Of a stretch of 64,000 bases of DNA, positions 25,329 to 33,141 are shown piece after piece. The position numbers and the translations under genes are program-made. Position 1 is the first letter of the stretch. Each line of letters starts with the position of its first letter. The DNA lies in contig NZ_PDJK01000002.1 in assembly GCF_002564045.1 (NCBI RefSeq), positions 4,030,001 to 4,094,000 on the forward strand, given 5' to 3'. The notes beneath the pieces are model-generated. The model was not told the origin of the DNA. It did no database searches and worked only from the letters and a program-made list of their open reading frames with translations. The stretch comes from Amycolatopsis sulphurea. GTDB lineage: Bacteria; Actinomycetota; Actinomycetes; Mycobacteriales; Pseudonocardiaceae.

Positions 25329-26422
25329 CAGCGCTCCTCGAGTTCCGCAGCGAGTTCGGCTGCCTGCGTCCGCAATGCGGCTGTGGGCTCGGCGTAGACG
25401 TGCTGGAACAACTCCGCGGGGTCGAGCACCGTGTCGATGTTCATCCGCTCGCGCAACGACGCTGCGTCCGCTTCGGCGCGTACGTCGATCTCCTGCTGCG
25501 CCTGCTCGGTGAGAAGCCCACGGTCCGTGAGGTACTGCTTGAGCCGGGCGATCGGGTCGCGCTCAAGCCACTCCTCCACCTCCGCGCGTTCGCGATAGCG
25601 CGTCGCGTCATCGGCGTTCGTATGCGACTCGATGCGGTACGTGATGGCCTCGATCAACGTCGGCCCTTCGCCGGCCGCTGCCCGCGCGACGGCCTGCTCT
25701 GTTGCCGCGTGGACGGCAGCTGCGTCGTTACCGTCCACAAGCACTGACGGCATTCCGTAGCCGACGCCCTTGTACGCCAGCGAAGGTGCCGCAGTCTGCT
25801 TCGCCAGCGGCACGCTGATCGCGTACCCGTTGTTCTGTACCAGGAAGACCACTGGCGCCTTCCATACCGCGGCGAAGTTCAACGCTTCGTGCGTGTCGCC
25901 TTCGCTGGTGGCGCCGTCGCCGAGTAGTACCAGCGAAACGGTGTCTTCGCCCTTGACCCGCGCAGCGTGCGCGAAGCCGACAGCGTGCAAGGTGTTCGTG
26001 GCCAGCGGCGTGCACTGCGGTGCGACGTTCGCGCGGTACGGGTCGTAGCCGCAGTGCCAGTCGCCGCGCAACAGCGTCAGGACTTCGATGGGGTCGACAC
26101 CACGCGCGACGATCGCCATCGAGTCGCGGTAGGTGGGGAACAACCAGTCCTGTGGCCGCAACGCGAGGACGGCGCCGATTTCGCATGCTTCCTGCCCACG
26201 CGCGGACGGATACACCGCGAGCCTGCCCTGTTTGGTGAGCGCGGTCGCCTGCGTGTCGAACCGGCGTCCGGCGACCATGCCGCTGTGCAGACGCAGCAGC
26301 ACTTCGTCCGCCGGCATCGGCAGCCCGGGCTGTTCGACCCGCTTGCCGTCCGGGGAGACCAGGCCCAGTGGTTCTTCGCTGGGCAGGAAGTGCGACGCGG
26401 CAGTGCGTTCCGTGGTGGTCAC
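25328..26422 (-). CDS. bkdA: Keto-acid dehydrogenase E1 alpha subunit
   Basis: A 364-residue E1-alpha. The thiamine diphosphate motif runs GDGATSEGDTHEALNFAAVW to VQNN. YPSARGQEACEIG and YRIESHTNADDATRYR (the loop normally phosphorylated in mitochondria) are conserved. GTG 26422 has CGGAG 7 bases upstream; ATG 26485 would add 21 residues without homology. It is first in the bkdABC operon, which oxidatively decarboxylates 2-oxo acids from Val, Leu and Ile to branched acyl-CoA starters. The Lrp-type gene is divergent, 146 bases away. Confidence 0.93.
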   Translation of the reverse strand: MTTTERTAASHFLPSEEPLGLVSPDGKRVEQPGLPMPADEVLLRLHSGMVAGRRFDTQATALTKQGRLAVYPSARGQEACEIGAVLALRPQDWLFPTYRDSMAIVARGVDPIEVLTLLRGDWHCGYDPYRANVAPQCTPLATNTLHAVGFAHAARVKGEDTVSLVLLGDGATSEGDTHEALNFAAVWKAPVVFLVQNNGYAISVPLAKQTAAPSLAYKGVGYGMPSVLVDGNDAAAVHAATEQAVARAAAGEGPTLIEAITYRIESHTNADDATRYRERAEVEEWLERDPIARLKQYLTDRGLLTEQAQQEIDVRAEADAASLRERMNIDTVLDPAELFQHVYAEPTAALRTQAAELAAELEER

Positions 26423-26568
26423 CGGCAGCTCCGATCGATGCTCGGCCAAGACGAGTAGGCCTGATCCTCGCTCCCGGGCGATCAAAGGTCCATGGATCCT
26501 CTACAAGTATGGAATGATGGCTGTGTATACCTGCTCATGCTGGACCATTGGCCCCGGAAGGAACGCGG

Positions 26569-27021
26569 ATGCCCGAGCCAGGTGGACGAATGGCGGCCGC
26601 GCTGGACGAGGTCGACCTGAAACTCATCGCCGAACTGAAGGCGGACGGCCGGGCCTCGATGCGCGCCCTGGCCGAGCGAGTCCACATCTCGCGCGCCGGC
26701 TGCTACACGCGCGTCGAACGGCTTCACCGGGAAGGCGTGATCACCGGGTATGCCGCCGTCACCGATCCTCGGCGGCTCGGCCAGGGGCTCGCCGCGTTCG
26801 TGTACCTCAAGGTCACGCAGAACAGCTGGCGGACCGTCAGCGCGGACCTCAAGCACATCCCCGAGATCGAGCACGGCGGCCTGGTCTCCGGGGACAACGA
26901 CCTGATCCTGTTCGTCCGCACCCGTGACGCGGACAGCCTGCGCGACCTGGTGTTCGAGCGCCTGCAGGCGATGCCGGACGTGCTCTCGACCCACACCGTG
27001 CTGGTTTTCGACGAGCTGTGA
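26569..27021 (+). CDS. Lrp/AsnC-family regulator (BkdR-like)
   Basis: A 150-residue feast/famine regulator. DEVDLKLIAELKADGRASMRALAERVHISRAGCYTRVERLHREGVITGY is the N-terminal helix-turn-helix (about 12-60), followed by the RAM effector domain (AAFVYLKV, VSGDNDLILFVRTRD). ATG 26569 follows GGAAGGAAC. It is divergent from bkdABC and, as in other bacteria, is expected to control that operon in response to branched-chain amino acids. The shared 146-base interval must hold both promoters, but I could not fix an operator. It abuts the convergent GNAT gene with no gap. Confidence 0.92.
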   Translation: MPEPGGRMAAALDEVDLKLIAELKADGRASMRALAERVHISRAGCYTRVERLHREGVITGYAAVTDPRRLGQGLAAFVYLKVTQNSWRTVSADLKHIPEIEHGGLVSGDNDLILFVRTRDADSLRDLVFERLQAMPDVLSTHTVLVFDEL

Positions 27022-27525
27022 TCAGCCCGGCAAGCGATCCTTCACCAGGTAAACCGCATGCGCAATATGCCCGCCGACGTCGCCGGACTGCGGCGTGATC
27101 CGGTAACCCGCGCGCTCGTACATGGTGATGTTGCGCTTGCTCGCCGCCCCCGTGAACAAGGTGAACCGCGGCAGAGCTCCCGGCGCCTGCCCCTCCGCAT
27201 ACGCCAGCAAGAACCGCCCGAGCCCGCGCCCGGCGAGATCCGGCGCGACCATCAGCCTGCCGATCTCCCACCCGCCGTTCTCCACGCGGGCGCGCACGGC
27301 GCCGATCAGCCGTGGCCCCTGCCGCACCACCCAGCCGTGCCACGTCCCGATCGATGCCCGCAAGTCGGCGAGATCCTCGTGCAGCGCGGGGATTTCCGTG
27401 GTTTCGTTGAGCAACGCCTCCTGCATCCAGCAGCATCGCTGCAGGACCAGCAGTTCAGCCGCGTCGTCAAGGGTCGCCGGGCGCAGCCGCGTATCGGGCA
27501 GGCCGACCAGTTCGTCAAGCTCCAC
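27022..27525 (-). CDS. GNAT-family N-acetyltransferase
   Basis: A 167-residue GNAT protein. LRPATLDDAAELLVLQR opens the fold, RLMVAPDLAGRGLGRFLLAYAE is strand 4 with the acetyl-CoA loop, and NITMYERAGYRITP is the final helix-strand. GTG 27525 is the chosen start and has only a weak AGG upstream. Substrate unknown. The downstream Lrp gene converges with directly abutting stop codons. Confidence 0.88.
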   Translation of the reverse strand: MELDELVGLPDTRLRPATLDDAAELLVLQRCCWMQEALLNETTEIPALHEDLADLRASIGTWHGWVVRQGPRLIGAVRARVENGGWEIGRLMVAPDLAGRGLGRFLLAYAEGQAPGALPRFTLFTGAASKRNITMYERAGYRITPQSGDVGGHIAHAVYLVKDRLPG

Positions 27526-27780
27526 CCGACCTGTTTAACCACTCCCGGCGACCACGCGCAACGCGATTCGCCGTGGTTCGGCTGCCAGGGGCGTGATCTG
27601 GTGCGTACCGGTCTGCTGGCTGTTCGACTTGCCACTGCTCGCCGGGCCGACCAGGTGGTACACCGACTTTCGGCCTTGTGCGCTCTCCTGGCGTCGGGGT
27701 TTGCCGCAGCTACTTGCGCTGCTGTTGTGCTGGCTTGTGGCCGCTCCCGGTGTTGCTGTGCTGATTCGTGTTGCTGCGGT

Positions 27781-27978
27781 GTGTTTCCCGTCGTCGAGCA
27801 CCGGGCCGATGTTCCTCTCCGGCGTCACGAACCCGGGCACCTCGGCGTTGGTCGTGTCCACGCATAACATGTCCACACCCTCGTCGCTGAGCCGGGAGAA
27901 GCCGGCCAGGTCGGTCAGCCAGCCGTTCAGCGGGAGCTGGTCGAGCTTGATGCCGCAGGTGTGCAGCACCACCCCGGC
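27781..27978 (-). pseudogene. RNase J internal fragment
   Basis: Sixty-six codons read AGVVLHTCGIKLDQLPL, then LTDLAGFSRLSDEGVDML, CVDTTNAEVPGFVTPE and RNIGPVLDDGKH. This is the central part of the metallo-beta-lactamase/beta-CASP core of ribonuclease J (intact genes read like LHTGDIKLDQ and VDSTNAEVPGFVTPER). Nothing N- or C-terminal to it is present, the GD pair is changed to CG, and it is bounded by repeats. It is a gene scrap; a functional rnj is expected elsewhere in the genome. Confidence 0.85.
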
Positions 27979-27996
27979 CGGGGTGGTGCTGCACAC
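27959..27996. repeat. Perfect 38-bp palindrome
   Basis: A 19-base arm, GTGTGCAGCACCACCCCGG, is followed directly by its exact reverse complement with no loop. One arm is the RNase J codons for AGVVLHT, so the palindrome arose by inverted duplication at the fragment edge. Confidence 0.85.
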
Positions 27997-28190
27997 CGCC
28001 AGCGCTGCGGTGGCTTGCGCCGTTGTGCTGGCTTGTGCTGTCGCTCCCGGCTTCGCTGCGCTGATTCGCGCTGCCGGGGCCAGTTCTGCCGCGTCGACTC
28101 GCGCCCCGGCCCGCGTCGCCACGCACACTCCGCAGCCCGTTGCGGTGCCGCTTTGGGCGCGGAGGGCGGAACCCGCCCCGGCACCGTGGT

Positions 28191-28904
28191 TCACGAGCCC
28201 ACCGCGAACTCCGTCCCGAACGGATCACGCACGGTGACCATCCGTCCGTAGGGAGTGTCCACAGCGGACACTGTCTCGCCACCGGCTTCGACCCCACGGG
28301 CTGCGGCCGAGTCGGCGTCGTCGGCGAGGAAGAGGGTGCCCCATGCCGAGGTCGCCTGCGGTTCGCCGGTGATTCCGCCGATCTCGTGCCCGTCCGGGCG
28401 GCGCAGGAAGGTGAAGTCGATGCCCGGCAAATCTTCGTTGCCGTCGAGGGTGAAGCCGAACACCGTGCGGTAGAACTCGCGCGCCCGTCCGGGCTCGGGG
28501 GTGACGAGGTCGTTGCGCATCAACGTGGCCGCCTCGTTGACCAGCCGGCAACCCGGCAGACTGCGCCCCTGCCACAGCCCGAACCGCGCGCCGGTGGGAT
28601 CGACGGCGAGCGCCGTCCGCCCCCGGTCCTCGCGCTCATGCGGCTGCACCACGACCGTCCCGCCGGCCGCGGTGATGGCCTCGGCCGTGCCGTCGCAGTC
28701 GTCGGTCGCCAAGTAGACCGTCCAGCCCGCGTGTTCGCCCTGGGTCAACCCGGCGACCGGTAGCCCGCGGTACAAGCAGTCCCCGCCGTCGAACTCCCAG
28801 CCGAATACCGCCCGGTAGAACCTTTGCGTCCGTTCGAGATCGGGCACCGTCAGCTCGATCCAGACCGGTGTGCCGAACGGCTGGTTCTCATCGACTGAAC
28901 TCAT
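28191..28904 (-). CDS. Tandem VOC (glyoxalase-fold) protein
   Basis: A 237-residue protein made of two VOC domains. The first (about 12-115) has VWIELTVPDLERTQRFYRAVFGWEF and ends DPTGARFGLWQ; the second (about 125-235) has LVTPEPGRAREFYRTVFGFTL and ends RDPFGTEFAVG. Family members act as glyoxalases, dioxygenases or drug-binding resistance proteins; metal ligands are not complete enough to choose. ATG 28904. It is divergent from the GNAT gene at 29076. Confidence 0.88.
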   Translation of the reverse strand: MSSVDENQPFGTPVWIELTVPDLERTQRFYRAVFGWEFDGGDCLYRGLPVAGLTQGEHAGWTVYLATDDCDGTAEAITAAGGTVVVQPHEREDRGRTALAVDPTGARFGLWQGRSLPGCRLVNEAATLMRNDLVTPEPGRAREFYRTVFGFTLDGNEDLPGIDFTFLRRPDGHEIGGITGEPQATSAWGTLFLADDADSAAARGVEAGGETVSAVDTPYGRMVTVRDPFGTEFAVGS

Positions 28905-29075
28905 CAGATCGTCCTCCTCGCCAGGTGATGCCGGGAACGCTAACGGCCATTGCGGACAGTTGGAGTCCTCGTTCCGTGTTCACCATGTGGGAGGAGGTGG
29001 CTGCCTCCTGGATCAACGGCGCATGCTGATCTTCTTCGCCCTCGTCCCTTCCCGGCTCCGGATCGGCAGGCACGC

Positions 29076-29789
29076 ATGACCAGCTCGCCACTCGGCAACC
29101 CCGCCTGGACCGCGCTCGACGGCCCGCACGCCGGGTTGGCGGAACGAAAAGGCCGGGTCCTGCGCTATCCGGTGGCAATCTCCCCGTTCCTCGCCGTCCC
29201 GGATGACCCGGACCCCGCGGTGTGGCAGGACATCGCGGACCTGGTGGCTCCCGCCACGACCGCCACCGTGGTCGGCGGCGTCGATCTGCCGCTACCGGGC
29301 GGTTGGGCACTTTTCGCGGAAACCCCTGCGGTACAAATGAAAGCCGAAGCCCACCCGGTTCCGGCGGAAGCTGCCTCCGGCTCGGCGGACCCGGCGAGCG
29401 AGGTCACCCGGCTGACCGTGGACGACGTACCCGAAATGCTGGACCTGGCAGCCCGCACCCGGCCGGGCCCGTTTCGGCCGCGGACCATCGAATTGGGCAC
29501 CTACCTGGGCATCCGCCGCGACGGCGCACTGGTCGCGATGGCCGGGGAACGGCTCCGCCCGCCGGGATGGACCGAAATCAGCGCGGTGTGCACGGATCCC
29601 GCGTTTCAGGGACAGGGCCTGGCCGCACGGCTCGTGCGGGAGGTGATGGCGGAGATCCGGACCCGCGGTGAGCGGCCGTTCTTACACGCGGCGACGGCCA
29701 ATGTCGGCGCGCTCCGGCTGTACGAGCGGCTCGGGTTCCGGTTCAGCAGAGCTGTGCGGTTCAGTACCTATCGGCTCCCGGAAGACTGA
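29076..29789 (+). CDS. GNAT-family acetyltransferase (FR47-like)
   Basis: A 237-residue protein. A variable N-terminal domain (1-105) precedes a C-terminal GNAT domain: EVTRLTVDDVPEMLDLAART, ISAVCTDPAFQGQGLAARLV (acetyl-CoA loop) and NVGALRLYERLGFRFSRAV. This is the FR47-like arrangement. ATG 29076 is chosen over upstream in-frame codons that lie in the divergent promoter region. Substrate unknown. Confidence 0.87.
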   Translation: MTSSPLGNPAWTALDGPHAGLAERKGRVLRYPVAISPFLAVPDDPDPAVWQDIADLVAPATTATVVGGVDLPLPGGWALFAETPAVQMKAEAHPVPAEAASGSADPASEVTRLTVDDVPEMLDLAARTRPGPFRPRTIELGTYLGIRRDGALVAMAGERLRPPGWTEISAVCTDPAFQGQGLAARLVREVMAEIRTRGERPFLHAATANVGALRLYERLGFRFSRAVRFSTYRLPED

Positions 29790-31000
29790 GGGCTGGAGCT
29801 CGGAGCCGATCGGACTGAGCGAGGGGATCCGGCGGGTTGCCTGGACACGGTCGTTGAGGGATGAGGTTGGGTTGCCTTGGTGCGGGCTTCGGGGGCTGCG
29901 GACTCAGGTGGCCGAGGTAGGTGCACCTGAGTCGGGTGTTGTGGCAACCTTCATTTGTTCAACGGATGCGCGTTCACTGGATCTCCTTGGGGAAGGAAGC
30001 CCTGGCCTGTTTGAGGATTTCGGTCCCATCTGCAACGCCGCCACCTCCGCCTTCTCGTCCTTTGCGGTGTGCAGGATGGGGATGTCGGCACCGGGGGTGC
30101 AAGGCTCTGCGGCTTGGATGGCGAGGTTGTGTCAGCGGGGCGGTATCGGTAGCGGTGGGGGCTTGCCGCGAGAGGGCGAGGTATGGAGTTTGGTTCTGGA
30201 CATGGGTGGTGTGGGGCTTGCCGGGGTGGCGTGGCGTCGGGTGGTTTAGGGCGGCAAAGACAATGCCGCGGGCTGATGTCGGGAGAGAAGGGAACGATGA
30301 GGCTGGGCTGCCGGGTGACGGGGGAGCTTCTGTGGTGAGCGGTGCGTCGGGAGTCGTCGTGTCGGGTGGCGGTGGGGTACTGCGGAAGTAGCGGGGTGGT
30401 TCGGGGCGTGATGGTGGGTGGGGTGCCGGATCACTGTGCGGTGGATGTGGTGGCGTGTTGCGGAGGCTGTTGTGGCGGGCAGAAGCGAAGGACGCGGCGA
30501 GGCGGGGAGTCGTGGAGTGTCCCAGAAATGCGGCGGCGTCGGGGTTGGCGGTGCTGCCGGGGAAGTTGTGGCGAGCGCAGAAGCGGGCATTGCTGTGGCG
30601 AGCGGTGGCATGGCGTGCGGCGGCGATCGTTGTGGTGCGGGGCAGCGGGCGCAGAGCCATTCCCGTCGGGGGTGGAGAGGTGGGTGTCGTCGCGATGCGG
30701 GTCGGCGTGAAAGTTGCCGCGGGGTGTGGGTGTGCCGGAATCCTTGTGGCGCATGGAGGCGTGGATGTCGCTGGGGCGGCGGGGAGCGGGCGGAGGTATA
30801 TGCCGTGGGCGTGGCTGCCCAGGACCGTGTCTCTGGCGGCCAGGTGGATGGGCGGTGGTGAGGTCGTGATCGGGCGGCAGCGCGGCGATGGGGATCTTCG
30901 GCGTCGGGGAGCGACGGTGATTCTTCGAGATAGAAGAGGGAAAGTCAGTAGTGGCAAAGAAAGTAGACTGTCTATAAGGGGCCAGCGTCGGACTCGGTAG
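29790..31000. other. G/T-skewed, gene-free stretch
   Basis: About 1.2 kb in which the plus strand is unusually rich in G and T (runs such as GGTGGTGTGGGGC) and poor in C and A. A 344-codon minus-strand frame crosses it, but its product is a low-complexity Pro/Thr/His/Ala/Arg chain with no domain, as expected when C/A-rich DNA lacks stops. Faint internal repetition is visible (variants of GCGAGCGGTGGCATGGCG). No real gene is supported. Confidence 0.5.
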
Positions 31001-31140
31001 AGAGGCATGACTCCAAGTTACGTTCGGAGTCGAACGCCTGCACGGTATCGATCAGGTGATTCAGGTGCGCGCGGCAGTGCGGTCCAAATAGGTCAGTACC
31101 GCGCGGATGCGGCGCCTCTCGTCCGGGCCGCGGACCCGGG

Positions 31141-32069
31141 GTGCCGGCCCGCGGCGCGGTCCCGGAATGGATGCTCGCCGCGGGAGTGCGCGTGCATCAG
31201 GGCGACCTCGCCGAGCCGGCCGGGTTGTGCACGGGCGTTTCGACGCTGGTGCATCTCGCGGTCCGCATCCTCGGCTCACCCGAAGAATTCGCCCGAGGTC
31301 AACGAACGCGGCCCGACTGGTCGCCGAGGCACAGCGGGCGGGCACGCGCCGCATCGTGCACCAGAGCACCTACGCGGTCTACCGCGACGGTGAGCACCGC
31401 GCCGTTCCGGAGCCGGGCCTGGAGTTACTAATCCGACCATATAGTAGGCCGACCCCCACCCGGCACGTAACCGTTGCTACGAAGCCAATAGGTCGTGACT
31501 GCGGTCGGATTAGCAATGATCGGCACAGTAGGTCTCTCTCTTCGCCGCTGAGCCGTACCCCGGCTGGCCGCGGAACGGGTTCGTGCGTGCGGTGGGGGAA
31601 TCGTGCTGCGGCCGCACCTGGTCTATCAGCCGGGGGACCGGTTCGTGGCGCCCGCGCTGGTGCGGTGGCTGCGGGCGGTCCCGGCGCTGGCCGACGGCGG
31701 GCAGTCCCGTACTTCGGTGGTCTCGGTGACCGACCTCGCCTGTTCGCGCTGGACAGCGGCGCCGGGCGGCCCGGGGAGGTGTTCCACGTGGCCGATCCGC
31801 GGCCGGTCCGGATCCGGGAGTTCGCCGACGCCGTGTGCGAGCTGCTCGACCTGCCGCTCGCCGAACACCACCGGCGGACCCGGGTGGCGCTGCCCGGGCT
31901 CAGCGAGCACCAGTGGTCGCTGCTGACCCGAGACCACTGGTACGCCGACGATCGCGTCTGGGAGAGCACCGGTGTGCCGCCAGGACCTGGGCTGGCGGTA
32001 CGGCTCGCCGAGGCGGCGGACTGGTACCGGGAACTGCTCCTCGGACAGGACCGAATACGCACACCGTGA
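31141..32069 (+). pseudogene. NAD-dependent epimerase (extended SDR), disrupted
   Basis: Pieces of one epimerase appear in successive frames: MLAAGVRVHQGDLAEPAG, LVAEAQRAGTRRIVHQSTYAVY, LRPHLVYQPGDRFVAPALVRWL, then EVFHVADPRPVRIREFADAVCELLDLPL running to the stop at 32067-32069. The Rossmann start (GxxGxxG) is missing and at least three frame changes occur. A 110-base element with inverted ends (31421-31530) interrupts the middle. The order of the pieces is still that of NAD-dependent epimerase/dehydratases, so it decayed in place. Confidence 0.8.
31421..31530 (+). mobile_element. Small inverted-end element, copy 1 (110 bp)
   Basis: It begins GGAGTTACTAATCCGACC and ends with GGTCGGATTAGCAATGATCG then GCACAGTA, so ACTAATCCGACC and GGTCGGATTAG are inverted termini. 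A second copy in the other orientation, about 90 percent identical by eye, lies at 45747-45859. Too short to encode a protein; a MITE is the simplest reading. Confidence 0.75.
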
Positions 32070-32100
32070 CCGTTCGAATTCGGTAAGCGATTTCGAGTAT

Positions 32101-32143
32101 CGGTGGCCATCCGGAATTCATCCGGGTGGCCACCGTTGTTTTT
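32101..32143 (+). terminator. Intrinsic terminator
   Basis: CGGTGGCCA-t-CCGG pairs with CCGG-g-TGGCCACCG around a 6-8 base loop and is followed at once by TTGTTTTT. This is a classic stem plus T-run, rare in such GC-rich DNA. It ends the broken epimerase transcript and shields the RNase Z gene. Confidence 0.8.
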
Positions 32144-32172
32144 CCGTGGACACCCGATGCGAAAATGACGGT

Positions 32173-33081
32173 ATGTCACGACGTGAACTCGTAGTGCTCG
32201 GTTCGGCCAGCCAGACCCCGACCCGGCACCGCAACCACAACGGCTACCTCCTGCGGTTCGACGCCGACGGGGTGCTGTTCGACCCGGGCGAGGGCACCCA
32301 GCGGCAGATGACCTACGCCGGCGTGTCGGCGGGACGGCTGACGAGGCTGTGCGTCACGCACTTCCACGGTGACCACAGCCTCGGCCTCGCGGGCGTGCTC
32401 CAGCGGCTCTCGCTGGACGGCGTCACGCACCCGGTGCGCTGCCACTATCCGGCCTCCGGCCAGGTGTTCTTCGACCGCCTGAGGTATTCCACCGCCTACC
32501 ACGAGGTGGCCGAGCTGGTGCTGTCGCCGGTCGAGCGGGACGGCCTGCTCGACGGCCCGTTGTCCGCTTACGCCCTAGATCACCGCATCGATTGCTTCGG
32601 CTACCGCTACGCCGAGCCCGACGGCTTTCGCATGCTGCCCGAAGTCCTCGAAGCCGCGGGCGTCCGTGGTCCCGATGTCCGGCGGTTGCAGGAAGACGGA
32701 GAGCTGACTGTCGACGGCCGCACGGTCCGGTTGTCCGAGGTGAGCGTGCCGCGCCGTGGCCAGGTCGTGGCGTTCGTGATGGACACCCGGCTTTGTGACG
32801 GTGCGTTCGCCTGCGCCCGTGACGCGGACCTGCTCGTCGCCGAGTCCACCTTCCATGCCGAGGACGCGGACCTGGCTCGCCGCTACGGCCACATGACCGC
32901 CGCCGACGCCGGACGGCTCGCTGCCGGGGCGGGGGTGCGCAAACTGGTGCTCACGCACTTCTCCCAGCGCTACCCGTACGAGGAGGCCGACCGCTTCGGC
33001 GAGGAGGCGGCGAAGGAGTTCGACGGCGAGATCCACGTGGCCCGCGACCTGGACGTGATCCCGCTGCCGCCGCGGCGCTGA
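32173..33081 (+). CDS. Ribonuclease Z-like metallo-beta-lactamase-fold protein
   Basis: A 302-residue protein of the RNase Z type. VTHFHGDHSLGLAG (61-74) is the zinc motif; DTRLCDG, AESTF and LTHFSQRYP are the further metal and HST-like elements, and LFDPGEGTQRQM near 36-46 is a typical RNase Z segment. It matures tRNA 3' ends in organisms that use it. ATG 32173 gives the normal start (RRELVVLGSASQTPT). It lies 60 bases upstream of the nuclease-helicase on the same strand. Confidence 0.9.
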   Translation: MSRRELVVLGSASQTPTRHRNHNGYLLRFDADGVLFDPGEGTQRQMTYAGVSAGRLTRLCVTHFHGDHSLGLAGVLQRLSLDGVTHPVRCHYPASGQVFFDRLRYSTAYHEVAELVLSPVERDGLLDGPLSAYALDHRIDCFGYRYAEPDGFRMLPEVLEAAGVRGPDVRRLQEDGELTVDGRTVRLSEVSVPRRGQVVAFVMDTRLCDGAFACARDADLLVAESTFHAEDADLARRYGHMTAADAGRLAAGAGVRKLVLTHFSQRYPYEEADRFGEEAAKEFDGEIHVARDLDVIPLPPRR

Positions 33082-33141
33082 GCGGCGTGTCGGGATCCTC
33101 CTCGGCAGGGCGGGGATCGGCCCGTGTCAGACTGCCGGGCG

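Larger units (their letters stand above)
27712..28078. repeat. Direct repeats flanking an RNase J fragment
   Basis: A 65-base sequence (27712-27780) recurs at 28013-28078 at roughly 80 percent identity by eye. Shared words include TTGTGCTGGCTTGTG, CGCTCCCGG and GCTGATTCG. The interval between them holds the RNase J remnant and a perfect palindrome. The arrangement looks like repeat-mediated capture or deletion. Confidence 0.6.

Noticed and set aside
27535..28194. Minus-strand frame of 219 codons containing the RNase J piece as a complete gene
   Set aside because: Only the middle 66 residues resemble RNase J; both flanks are repeat-derived Ala/Thr/Ser-rich sequence.
29974..31008. Minus-strand frame of 344 codons
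   Set aside because: Composition alone explains the lack of stops; the Pro/Thr/His-rich product has no fold-like pattern and no ribosome-binding site.
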